From NCBI GenBank assembly GCA_019914945.1, contig CM034101.1, positions 1,871,188 through 1,935,187 of the forward strand: 64,000 bases of DNA. The letters run 5' to 3'. This document shows positions 36,401 to 49,800 of the stretch, piece by piece. The number at the start of each line of letters is the position of its first letter. The stretch's first letter is position 1. Position numbers and translations under genes: made by a program. The notes beneath the pieces are model-generated. The model searched no databases. It was not told where the DNA came from and worked only from the letters and a program-made list of their open reading frames with translations. The stretch comes from Typha latifolia (lineage: Eukaryota > Streptophyta > Magnoliopsida > Poales > Typhaceae).

Positions 36401-39400
36401 AGCAACACTGAAATAGCAAACAAAGAACTAACATAAAATGACATAATAACAAAAACCAAAATCTAAATATCACCTTTGGCCATTCGTGAAGTGCTTGTGG
36501 GGCAGCCTTTGAATGTTGTAGTCGGTCAATGATGCATAACCTATGGCATAATTATATTCTGGAACTGAAAGAATCTACAATGAGAAGGAGAGTAGTTAAC
36601 AGAAGTCATGCTACAAAATGCATTCACTCAATGACACACAGTTAAGATGCTTACTAGATAGTTTTCTTTCATGATCTCCACAATACCATTTACTTCCTGA
36701 TGCAGTTTTAAGTCCGCACTGGTAGCCCTACAGCGCTTCTAGGTAACAGAAGATTTAAACCATCAACAAAGATAAATAGTACCAAAATAAACCATAGTAA
36801 GCTAGCATGCAGGAAGTACATGCAAAAGCAAATGGTAGCACTATCATATAATATATAGAAACATGTACATCATCATCTCATCATGACAGTAAATGCACCA
36901 TATCAATCATATGTTCCAAAGCTCAAACCTTCTTGGATCCTCTGATTTTAGCACTGTCAATCAATTCAGGTTTAAGGGATAAATCTACAAGGCCATCAGA
37001 CTTAGATATGTCCAGAATCAAAGCTTTAACAATGGACCCCAACTCTACATTAATTCCACCCACTGCAGAACATAACCAAGTTATCAACATGTTTATTTAC
37101 GCAATATAAAGTTCAAAATAAGCAAAAGAAAGTAACTTACATTGATGATTTGCTACAAATCCAACGACTTCACCGTGATCTTTGAATCTAAGGACTATGC
37201 CATATTCTTTTATCTCTTCAATCTCTCCCTCAACCAAACTACCAATGTTGAAACTCTCCGTCCAATTGATATAAGAGTTTTTAGAATTGGAATGGTGCAA
37301 TGCAGCTATCTGTATCAGTAAACAAGAAAAGAAAATAACATCACTAACTCCAAAGATAGAGAAGGACGACAAAATAAAAGACAATTTAGGAGGATAACAA
37401 AAGAAATACAAAAATAGATACGTGTGACTGCAAGATTTATGTCCAGTAGCAAGAAATAAAAACTTGTAAAAAAGAAAAGAAAAAAGTTATACTAAATGCT
37501 CCTAGCAAAATTTATTTCTGCTGACCATGTGAACTGAACTTGAATCTTTTCAGGCCTCCTACATATGAGGATCAATAAGATGAGTTGAAAAGCAAATGTT
37601 TGGGTTCATTCTATGGCAGTATTATTGCATGGAACAAGGATATGGTCTCAATCACTGCCTTGAATAAGAACTCTTAAGATATAATGGTAATCTCATCCAT
37701 GCCCAAAATAAAACTTGGCTTGTTTATGATACTGTTTTGGAATAGGTATTAGTCTGGACCAGATCATAGAGTGACACATATACACAAAACAACTCGATGA
37801 ATAAACTAGTATGATTCATACCACTACTCATGATCTGGGATTTATGTATTAACCACTAAATCTTAAACAGGCAATTTGCAGGCGTAGGGAACTCTCTTTT
37901 GCAGTGAAAAATACCTGGCTCTTCATCAAATGTCAAACTCGCAGTTGAAGAGTTGTAGTGTTCTGGACTCTTTCATTTCGTGAGGTGAGTTGAAGAGTGA
38001 ACTCAAAAGCACTAATAGTGAATTGGTTTAACCCAATTCCACAATCAGTGCACACGGATGGACAATTTGAAGGTTTCCAACTTATTCACCAGATAAATAA
38101 ACAGCTTTAGTGATACAAATTTATCAATGAGAATTTGTTAAGGTCTTTGGCTTCAAACTATCTGAACAAATTAGCTATTTAAAAATAGTATGTATGATGG
38201 ATAGACCATTTACATGTGTTGATGTGGATCATTTACAGGTGTAGATTCAGCATATAAATCTTCATGAATACTAGACCTTCTAACTACTAGTCATCTCCTT
38301 TTCCCCCACCAAACATGTAGGCAAGATATCTCCAACATATATAGTTTTTATTTCCAAGTCTAGTGTTGCCGATCAAGATCAACATACAGATCTTAAAATG
38401 TTAATCACTCATTATAGACCTTATAACAATAATCAACTGATGATTAAATAAAAAGTGTCAAACCCAGATGAACATAAAACAAGAACAATGAAATTAGAGG
38501 ATGCACAACTTTTCCTTGTTAAAACATTTAATATCCCAAAGCATCAAACAATTAGTTTATAAGGGCCAAACCAAACTGTCCTCTATTCTCCTTGCCAGAA
38601 TAAATAATCTGCCTAGAAGGAATACCAATCCAGAGATCAACACTTACAGCCATATAATCATGCAAATTTAAGATAAATGCTTGTGCAATATGTGCAATAG
38701 TGCATTTCAGTTGAATATAGGTTAAAAGTTTCTATGCTAACACAAATTAACAAGATCAAGAATAACTTTAAACTGGGACGGTAGCATGGAAGGTTGACAA
38801 AACAAATAAGTTTCAGTAAAAGCAGAGGATGATCATCAAAGGTAAGTCCCACATGTAAAGCCCCAATCATTGACTAGAAAAATCACCAATAAGCAAATGA
38901 CGAGTGGCCAAGATTTATGAAAATTGTAAAATATAATAAAAGCCCCAATCAAACAGTACCAAAAATCGCAAAAGACGAACCTCAAAAGTAGAACCGCGTA
39001 GTATGAACTCAAAAAGAATAACAATTAAGACAAAATAAAATTTGGTTTCTGACATGTAAACAAAGACATCAAAGTTTCACGAACCTACCTTTTCCTCCAA
39101 CAGAAAATATCCTTGAAGAAAGGAAACATCAGATGAAAAACATAGGGACTGCTGTAGTGAAAGCTTAATTCTTCCAGATTCAGTATCTACCTGTATTAAC
39201 AAAACAGGTTAAAAATCTAACACCTGATTCCAACAGTGCATTATCAACAATCTGATTCTAGGCTTACACTAAGGATATGACTGCGAACTGACTGTCCAAC
39301 ATAGAATGCATCGGAGATATTATCAGTTTGTTCGTCAGTACCCTTTTAAAGAAAGAATTCTGAGATCAGTTAAAAGGAGAGTAGTATAAAAAGGAATGAG

Positions 39401-42400
39401 AAGTTGAAGGCAGAAAATGTTCACTTTTTGCTTTGGGCAGAATCCAGTCAAACGTCCAAGAAAGCGAACAAAGCAACCAGCTTCAATAATGTTGCATATA
39501 TAGCCCTATTAAGAAACAAAATTTAATGAAGCTGCCAATTAGCAGTTAAGAAGATAAAACAGAAACTAGAAGAAAGCAATAAGCACTAATAGTAATATGG
39601 CTCATACATGAATTACTGATTGGTGCTGGATCATTGAAATGTCCAAAGGAATCTCTTTAGCAGACTTAATGAGTGAATATTTAGCTGAAAGAACTAAATT
39701 TTGGGCTTCAATATCTGCATAAAAGAAGTTTCAAAAAATCCATAAAAAGTAGCAGTTAATAGTAAGATGCATCCAGATATCAGTATGCATTACCAGAATT
39801 CAATATGAGTGACCAAAAAATATATTCATTTGTTTAGTAATTTAAATCGCTTTGAAGCTATCCTAGCACAAGTTATGTATTAAAGTGCCTCTCAAATAAT
39901 AAATATATATGCCATGAGTTTGGAAAGTCTGGTGTTACAGGAGAGGTTGTTTCTTTTTTATTATATATTTCAGTATGCATCTGGAATAGACCACTCTGAA
40001 TCAAGCCTTTAAAGAACACACAGTCAAATATTTAATAAAAACTAAGGATTAACTTATGTGCTGGTTTAAGAAAGATGAAAAAGATGCTTGCATAATAGCA
40101 GAATAAAAAATAATATAAATTTGCATAATAGGGCAAAATACTGTTTCCTTAGGACATTTTTGGAGATAATAAAATACAACATGGAAATTCGTGGAGATCT
40201 ATTCACCCTTGCATAATAGGGCAAAATTCAAAAGATGATGTGAGACCTACTTACTCATTTTGTACAACACTGATTAGATAGATATCGATATATTTCTAAA
40301 GTAACTCAAATACAAAAGAAATAAAGCGCTCAAGAACTGTTACATAACAAACTGGTCATTAAAAAGGAAACAAGGTCTATATGGCTAGATTGCATTCTTA
40401 TTGTCAAACAACAAATAGGAGACTTAAAAGAAAATACGAGCATGTATTGTATGTCCAAAACATGGGCAATAGAAAAAACCTAACTAGATGAAATTAGCAA
40501 CTTACAGGAAGTAAGACATTTGGGTGCATGTACAACAAAAATCTAATGAGATCAGTAAAGTAAGGCATTTGGGACCATGAAAAGGATCATAAATGATGAC
40601 ACAAGGACCTGTGCTAGCATGCGGTGAAATTGCAAGGAACTGGATCTGCAAGATATATCAGAAAGAACAAAAAGTAGAAGTGAAAAATGAAAAATCTAGA
40701 AAGAGGTAAGTATACCTAGCACCAAAAGCTGATCAAACTCATATCCAGGCTTTAACAAAGACCTCAATAGAGTAGCTTGTGCTGACAAATGTTTACAAGG
40801 CACATATATCACATAAATGTCATAACAATATGCTCTAAAAGAATTTAAGAATGAGAGGTCAAGCAAATACCCTGATTGTCAGATAAATGTTCATTAAATA
40901 TTGTCCCCTTATAGTAACCGTTCACGTTAACAATAACTGCTCCAGAAGTCATTCGATCAACAACACCAGTAACAAGACTTCCCAGCCTGGCCTTCTCATC
41001 CACATCAGTCCTGACATTACAACCACAAATTTCCAACTTGCAAATCATAAAGCATATATCCAGCCAGAACACTATTATCTGGAATCTACGAGCAATTTGT
41101 CAAATAAAACAAACAAAAAAATATGTAAAACAAGTCTGCCTGGGAGTAATTATCTCCAGCAAGAGGTTATTTAAAAGTTTAAAGGGTCCTCATGATAAGG
41201 ACATGATGTGTTATTGTTCTATTAGCTTGCAAAATCATAATTTAAACCAATAACAAAATCAGACATTCCCGCATGGTTGCAAGAAAAAACTTTTAAGTTA
41301 GACTATAGGAATACTCTAAAGTCATGGTTAATCCACAATTAAGTATATCAGATCGATGCCAAGAGCTTTAATCCAATCACCCGTGCATATGCAGATGCAC
41401 AAACCACGAACCAGATGCTGTCCAAAATTAGTCAATGCAGGACGGTAAGTGGATCATAGATCAGAGTCTGACAATGATTAGGTGATGACAACTAGAGCAT
41501 TCACCTCACCTTTGTGAATAGAAACAAGCAAAAGCACACAAAATAATGAAACATAAGGAGAAAGTAGTATACCTTTTAGGAGATATAACGAAACTAACAC
41601 TGATTCTCCTTGAAGCGGGAACACTACTGATTATTCTACATTTTATAACTTGACCAATATGATATATGCTCTCTGCCTCTGTTCCTGGCTCTAATCCAAG
41701 CTGAGATCTGCTTTTGTATTAAAGAAAAAGAAAAAATGTTATAAATTAAAAATTATGCGTCCATATTAAACTTCAAAATTAAAATTACAGATTGCAGCAA
41801 ACTAATATGCTAGTTACTTAGACACAATTCTTGTTTGGTACATTTTTAAACTAATGTACCTTCAGTACACAAAATCTGATGGAGTTCTAAAAAGCTTAAT
41901 GCTACACAATTTAGCAACTAGACAATCAAATTTACAACAGAGTACATGAATAATACAATGATACATACAATGCCTACAATGGGAAAAAAAACACGGTAGG
42001 TCTCTGAAATGGTGGTACAGTACATCCTTCCGATCACAAGTCAGAATAGTCAATGTTGTATTTCGAACTCAAAATGTCGTAATTCAAAAGTTTGTTATAC
42101 ATCATCTCCATCAAGCTTTTCTCCAACAATATGGTGTTAGCTAAAACACAACAAGCTCTAAAAGAATTAACAAATTTTACGACCAAGTGTGAACCTAATA
42201 ACCACCCTCTATAAGACTAGTTGGTAGATAGAGTAAATTACTATCCTGATTTCAGGTCATGCAACCCAAGAGCAATCCATCCACTACAGCATGTTTAATT
42301 GATAGGAAATGGATGAAATAAAGTGATTTTTTGAAGTCAAAGTTTCTAGTGTTCAGCGAAAATTGTAAGTGTTTGATGGGATGGGTAACCATAGTTACAT

Positions 42401-45400
42401 GCAATATATAAAGGTTTGGGAAGTGTCACTCTCACTCTTTAGAAAACAAAGTGCACCGAGCCAAAAATAGGAAAGTTGGTTGGTTTTAGGAAAGTTAGAA
42501 AACTTACTTCCTAGTCCACTTTCTCCATCCAAACATTACAAAGTGGTGTACTTTCAAAAAGTTGTCACTTTTTTTCTTTACTTCCTATCAACCAAAAACA
42601 CCCTAATATGACAATAGTCAAGACAAGAAAGTTAATTTTTTTTTCAGGAACTTGTCATCTATAAGGTAAAATCGATAAAAGCCCAAAAGAAGCTCAATCT
42701 TCATTGAAATTTAGAACTTGAAGAAACAACCACAGCAACTAATGATTGTATCTTGCATTTTTCACGGTTCAATGCTTCATATTATAATAATTAAGATGTA
42801 ATTTGATGAGACTCTAGGATTCTACTAATTCTCATTGGGTTAAGATAGATGAATTTTACAGAAGCATGAGTGGAACACCCATTATTGCCTCTGCACTTTT
42901 TTCCACTATGCTTTTGAAGTAGCCAAGAGGCCTCTTCTATTTCCATAAAAAGGGATCTTTAAGTGGGCTTTCCCTCGTCTAAAGCTAGTATGCTATCAGA
43001 CAAGGGCCACTGTATGTTTTAAGTTTTTCCACAAGTTGCCTACTCATGTTCAAAGAACGCTACAAGGCAAGTTGAGCACCCAGGTTGTACCTGCTTGAAT
43101 AACAAGATCTGATGCCAAAAAGGGCGGGAATTCTAAACAATCAAGCCCCAAAGGACAAATGATGACCAAAGAAAAATAAGGAAAATGAGGAGTAGGAGCA
43201 GCTGCTATTAAAGTGTGGGCTCGAATGGTGAAAGAGAGAACGAGAAAAAGTATAAAAGGGAGTGCACTTGGATATTTGAGTAAGAAAGGATGGTATGCTC
43301 CATTCCTATCTCTAGCCTTGATAATTTTTTATTTTTTTTCCAAATAGCCTTTCATCAAGGGTGGTGAAGCTATAGTAAGAATTTTAATAGGGTGGCAAAT
43401 TTCTTAAACCTATACACCCAAACCCCTTTCTCAAGAAGTGAGGAGAAGGCATGCATTAGCTTCAGTAAATATATGAGAGGCAAGACACCAGCTTCCACAA
43501 ACAAAAGGAAACCGAAAAACCAAATTAGACAAGAAAGAAAATGTCCTATTGCATAACACAGTAAGGAGGCTAACCTGTGAGCAAAACCCTGCACCCCATT
43601 GTAAAATCTTACAAAGCAACCATGCTTTTCAATTTTCGTAATCCACCCATGAGTAATTAATCCTTCAGTTGCATCAGTGTAGGAAGCAAGCACAGTAAGC
43701 TTTGATTTAACCTGACAGAATTATAAGAGATAGCATTCAGAACATTTGCTCGAATTAAGAGCACATATTGAAATTTAAGCAACATTTGCCAATTATTGGT
43801 CATATAGAAAGGTATCAAATTAAAATAAGGAATTATGTAATTACAACGGATAGAAAAACATACTAGAGTCTTCTTGTGAGTGACAGTTATTCGCTTGGAC
43901 TTGCAACCCAGTACACGAAATAGCAACTCAACTCCAACCTAAAAAAACAATTAAATTAATTAGAAGAAGAAATATTTCAACCAATTATGGACAAAGAAAT
44001 AAATCATATCAATATTTCAGATTCATACATTTCTAAACCAACGCTAGAGTGAATGTAAACAAAGAAAAAAACCTTAAATTTCTTGGGTGTTTTCACAATG
44101 TCCAATTCTGACATATGTGGAAGAGGGCATAATGCTTTTACACCACTTGAGAATTGTACAATAGCACCAAAGTTCTCCACAGCAATAACCTTCGCTTTCA
44201 CCAACATTCCAGGTTTGACATCCGCATGAGTGAAAATAGAACCTTCAAAAGCACTAGCCTGCAATAAAAGCAATAGTGAGACAACCTTACTTATTGAAGT
44301 TCTCTGAAATAACACGTGTTTAAAATGATAAACTACAGTCCCATTTGAGATAAAGAACAATAGAAATGTATCACCATTTTCAGAAGATTACAGGATACAT
44401 ATTAGCAAAAACAATAGATACAGAACAAGGAAATTCAGTGGCTCAATTTGTCATTTATACACTCTAGTAGCCAAACCTGAAGGTAGATAAAAGACAGAAT
44501 GGAGAAATGCTGATCGAATGAATGGACTGATGCCTTGTGTCCAAAGAAGTGGATGGGCATAGATGTCTACAGACAGGATAAAGTACGGCAGAGGAGCTTA
44601 ATATTCAAACCTAAATGGGTAACTCAATAATAAATGAGAATAAACAACACCACATTTCCCCATTAGCAAGCAAAAGGCAGACAGATCGTGATATAGCGAC
44701 GAATCAAAATAAGGTGACCTAATTGACACTAAATGGTTGAAGTTGGATGGAGTAATCCAGTTTTGACGAAATAACCTTTAACCTAAGGGATCTGTATAAC
44801 CAACTATTGAATAGGGAAAAAGGGATAGAATTTAAGTTATTTAACCAGTCCGATTAAAAAGAGGGTCGAGTCCAATGGTTGCTTTTGTTTGAAGCTGCCA
44901 AATTAACCTACATTATTGACTGCCTACAAGCAGCACTCCATATGTATGTGTTCAGTTACATCCTGAGCACTGGCACCCAGAGCTTCTTTCAGGTCCACAT
45001 TATAACATGACCAACATTTTGGTTTTCTTTGGACCAAATTGCAAGAAGAGCACATATGGACTGATATTTCTGGCCCTAAGTGAATTTGACTACAATGATG
45101 GTGAAGACAAAAGGAGTATCCGCTAGCATAGCTTACATACAAAATAAAAAAGAAGACCATCCATTATTTGATAAAGTTGCATTGTCTAGATTTTTAATAT
45201 TCTCCATGCCAAAATAAATAATAAATATTTACAAGGTTTCCACGACTCAAGTTGTGAACTAAGAAAAAAAGTCATTCTATTATTTTAGTTATATCTATAA
45301 TATCAAATCTACTTGTCCAAATAGTTATTAAAGAGAAAAAAGAATGAAGGATTTTGACATTACACCCTACAACTCAACTTATTCATTTGCAAGATTCATT

Positions 45401-46771
45401 AAGTAATAAGCCATCAACTTAACTGATGAGAAGCATAATCCAAATCATTCTAAGAGCAGTTCAAGAAGATTGAAAGAAACACAAAATCAAGGATGGCTTA
45501 CCAAGTTCACACATTCATCTTGTATGCTACCTAGACCTAAGATTCCGAGAAGATTCGATTTACTTACAAACTAAAACAAGGAAAGAAGTTGACTAGAGAT
45601 TCCTAGAGGATAACCCCAGAAATTTTTTACCATGACACAACGCCAGCAGATAGATGTCCATAACTAATTAAGGCCCTTCAAAAAGAAGAAAAATATAAGT
45701 TGCAAGGATTCCATTCAAATAAACTACCGCTATCAATGAACTAAGAGGATTTATAAGATGCCATAACCTAAGGAATGAGGATCAAGATTAATATTTATTA
45801 TATTTTGTCGAAAAACAAGATAATAAGAATGAATCTACAATTTAGACAACCAAGATTCAAATATTTCTTCAAAAGAATAAAATTAAAATGAAACGAGACT
45901 GTCTTTAGACAGGATACCAAGTTATTCATGTTAAATTTGAGGCATTCACCAATAATACAAGTTCACAGTTACAATTTTAGCATCCTCACTAACTAAACTA
46001 GAACGAGTTCAGGACTGCAATCTTTAAGTCACCTTAAAGATTAGTTCTTTCTCAATAAATTTTTGGTAACCACAATCTCAACCAATACACAAACAGAAGA
46101 TCTAAATAACTTTATAGAAAGAGAGCACATTCTGAACAAAAAAAGAGATAGATGCCTATAGGGTAAGTTATTTTATCATTTCCAGGAGAACAAAGGAAGC
46201 AGAGAGAATTAAATATTACTTTCAAGGTACTCATTGATAGCCCTTCTAAACGCCTTGTTCCAAGAACACGAACACGAACAGTACTGCCCTCCTTAAACTT
46301 TTTCTCCAGCTTCAGAACTTCTTCGTCAGAAACATCATGAATCTGTCCCGTCAAAGTTTTTAAGAAACATACAAAATTTTGATCAGTAGTGAAACAATCA
46401 AGTGGACGAAAAGATTTTAAAAATGAACGAAAACCAACTAAGTATGAACATACATTGACATATCCTGGTGAAGGAGCTGGAGATGAAGGTAATTCAAGAA
46501 GAAGACCAACCCCTTTATCAACTCTTAATATCCTTGAATGATCAAAAATTTCTCCAGTATTCACGTACTGAACAGAAGGGATGCTTATTATTAGTCAAGG
46601 GATTAACCACTTCAACAAAATAAATAGTTTTGCAAAAATTCAATAATAATGTGTTTTGGAGATGATAGTATTACAAAACAAAATCTTATCTAGTTTTCTT
46701 TTAATTCCTTATCACAGGTTTATCTTTACTTTTATCAGGTTTAAACACAGCTTAAATATATTTTTTGCAAG

Positions 46772-46809
<38 letters not shown>

Positions 46810-49800
46810 CATACTCACAAGAGGGGGTATCTTGTTATGAACCAGGTATGGGTTCAAGGTAAGGCCGACAGCTCTAGTTGATGGATCGATGAATAAGATC
46901 CGAGCAATCACCTGAGCATAAAAATAAATGAGTTAAATAGTAAATTAATAAGGAAATAAGAAAGTTCATTTAAGATTGCAAGATAATTCATCACAACAAG
47001 ATGGATCATTCAATAATCTGAAGATGCACTTTTGGGTACAAATAGAGATGCCTATTGTGGAATAAAACAAGATCAAAGCAACTGATGTGAGCCTACTAGC
47101 TGCTATATTTTGGTGGATAGATGTTCAAAGGAAGACAAAATTCAAGATGCATCAAAGTTCTTAGACAAAATGCCAAATCTAAAATTATATCCAATCTGCT
47201 TGTTATGCAAAATAATTTCTAGTAATCTAAATTTACACCTCTAGATTAGAATGAAATTTCCAATACAAAATAATTTCTAGTAACCCTCACATCTTGGACA
47301 AAAATTCATTATAACTTATAATAGATAAACCAAAACAAGTTGGAAACTTGATCTGTCCCATCCAGATGCCTGTATTATTGCTCAATTCACCAATCTTAAT
47401 TTTTCCAATCTTCACCTTTCTATCTAAAAATAAAGTTGCTTTTGAACCATTACTTGCATTTTTAAACATAAAAACCACAACTGAGCCATAACCAAACATC
47501 ATTGCAGAAGAAGCACAAGAGAACAAAAGGAGAACAACCAGAATTTATAAATACCTTTGTATTTTGCTTATAGTCATTTTTCCATGTTCCAGTGGGGAAA
47601 GCATTTGGTAGATGGAATATATCGACCTGAAAAGTGGAAGCATATCAAATGAATAAAGTCGGCTAGCTACTAATTTATGCAACAGCAGATCAACAGCTAT
47701 CAAAACTTAAACAGATAACCAAATCTTACTGTTCCAGTAAAATAAGTAAGGAAGGACAACATGATCCCATTCTCAAGGGTGGAATGAACCCGCGCGTTAA
47801 CCATCATGCCAGGAACTAGAAGGTCAATAGAAAGCCCCTTGAGATCTTTTGTCTACAGAAAAAAAACCAACATGTTGCATATATAAATGAAGTAGCACAA
47901 AGGGAGATAAATAAGAAGCAGCACAGAACTTTCAAAAGGTTGAGTCTCAGAAATAAGTAAACATACAAAAAATTTAGACCCCAGTTCTGGATCAGAGTTC
48001 AAATAAACGACACCTCGAGCTTTATCTATACTTTTAACGACACGTTGTAAAAGTTGTCCACACTTAATCCTGCCACCATCTGCAAAGAAAAGGATAACAT
48101 GTGCGCTTACATATTTAAATAAAGACAGCATTTCAAAATAAAGATGTTGTTAACTAGTAATTTACAATTTTACATGTAACAGAGAAATAAAACAGAAAAA
48201 TGGCAAATATTTTGAAGAAAGAATTATAACAATGTGAGTATAGTCAATAAACATATTTATCCGCATGCATATCACTCATAGAAATGTTATTATGGAGCTA
48301 TTTCACTTGGGCATTATATTACCTTCAGTAGTTCTTGGCATAAAGCCACTAAAGGATGGTGCTCCAAAATAAAGAATGTAACCGTGGTCCTCCACACTCT
48401 TCACTTGTGCAGTAAGAACCTGAAATGCATAAACACGATAACCTAAAGCTGTTCTTCATCAGGAAACATTACATTGAAACAATAAAAGCCAATGCAGGCA
48501 ACAAAAGTCAACTAACTCCTTAAAGATGACAATGGAAGAAATAACGATTAAATCTCAGTTGGCTTATTGTCATATACATTAACAACAAAGAAGAGAGTTG
48601 GTTATGCACTTATTTTTTATCCACCTATTGAAGAAAATAAAGCTCAACTACAACAGTAGTTTGTTTTGAATTAATTCGCCATACAAGTATTGACAGAAAA
48701 AAAAATTAATCCAAGGAGAGTTAGATATATCTTCCGCGAGCTATTGATAAAAATAAAGCTCAATGGGTGATATTAACTATCACATGTGCAACTGTTTTGA
48801 ACAATCCACAGGCCTATTAACCCATGCAAATGAATCCACGCATAGTGAATGCTGATTGTTCTGATGATGAAGCAGCAAGTAGAATTGCACAACCAAGACT
48901 TACTCATCTACCACTAAGTATAGGTTAGGTATTTTATCAATGCCAAACAACATTCCGCAAAAATCAGGCTATGTTGCACAGCTAGGTAGTTTACCCGAAG
49001 TGCCTGCCCCAACATGAGATGCCTATGGCTTTTCACTTTGGAGTCTCAAGGAACACAAATCAAGAGCATTAGAAGGATTCAATACTGAGACACATATCCA
49101 CAGCCTACACCAATGCTGGACTCCACGTAATAGAGAATCTGGGTAGGCTGTTCTCTCCATGTATTTATCTAGGCCCACAATGTACCTAAGTGTAATGAAA
49201 AAGTCAATAAAAAAATTTCTTGAGTAACTACAGGACCATTTTAGATGTGCTCCCATATGGTATTAGCGGCCATCCATATTTTTCTATGAGAAAAGAATCT
49301 GAAGATGATGCCTTTACCGACTCATTGACACTACTAGCAATATACATCATCAAATGGATTCGATAGCAGAGCAAAGTCCTCCAGATTATTGGAGAGAAAT
49401 TTATTTCCACCTCATCTAATATCTGTTTTCAATTATGCCACTTCATCTGAAATCTGTTTTTATTTTCTCCAACTGTCTAACAATCTAAGTTAATAGCTGA
49501 CAATATAGAGAACTCTATATCATATGACCTATTTATTGTTTAAAAGATATTATCAATACAGTTGATAAACTGGCTAACTAATTCCAAAATGCAACACTAA
49601 AACAAGCTGATCAATAATTGTTATTTCACTCTCCTAAAATAAAGGACACGAATTTAGCATCTGACACACCACTCAAGTCAAACTGTTGTAAGGTCTCAGG
49701 TGCACAGGAAAATAAGAACCAATAATGTAAGATTCAGATCATAGAAAGTAAAAGAACTAATATCAGAATCACTTCTATCAATAATATACCATTCCATCTT

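Larger units (their letters stand above)
34656..44258 (-). other. RRP5: RRP5 exons 12-28 (central S1 repeats)
   Basis: Coding exons: 44258-44073, 43938-43864, 43711-43575, 41707-41573, 41010-40871, 40781-40716, 39714-39608, 39505-39425, 39342-39268, 39190-39089, 37309-37141, 37062-36929, 36738-36655, 36574-36474, 35223-35076, 34976-34902, 34809-34656. Frame is continuous across all. Repeated S1 signatures include GSLVEGEIEEIKEYGIVLRF in exon 22 and RVGSLVEAEIVEIKPLELIL across exons 26-27. Confidence 0.85.

Noticed and set aside
36860..36895. Box C-like TGATGA words in an RRP5 intron
   Set aside because: They arise from an ATC/GAT-rich stretch and no matching box D or terminal stem was found.
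41470..41560. Possible C/D-box snoRNA (GGTGATGAC at about 41474)
   Set aside because: No box D (CTGA) with flanking stem at a plausible distance, and it is on the strand opposite to RRP5.
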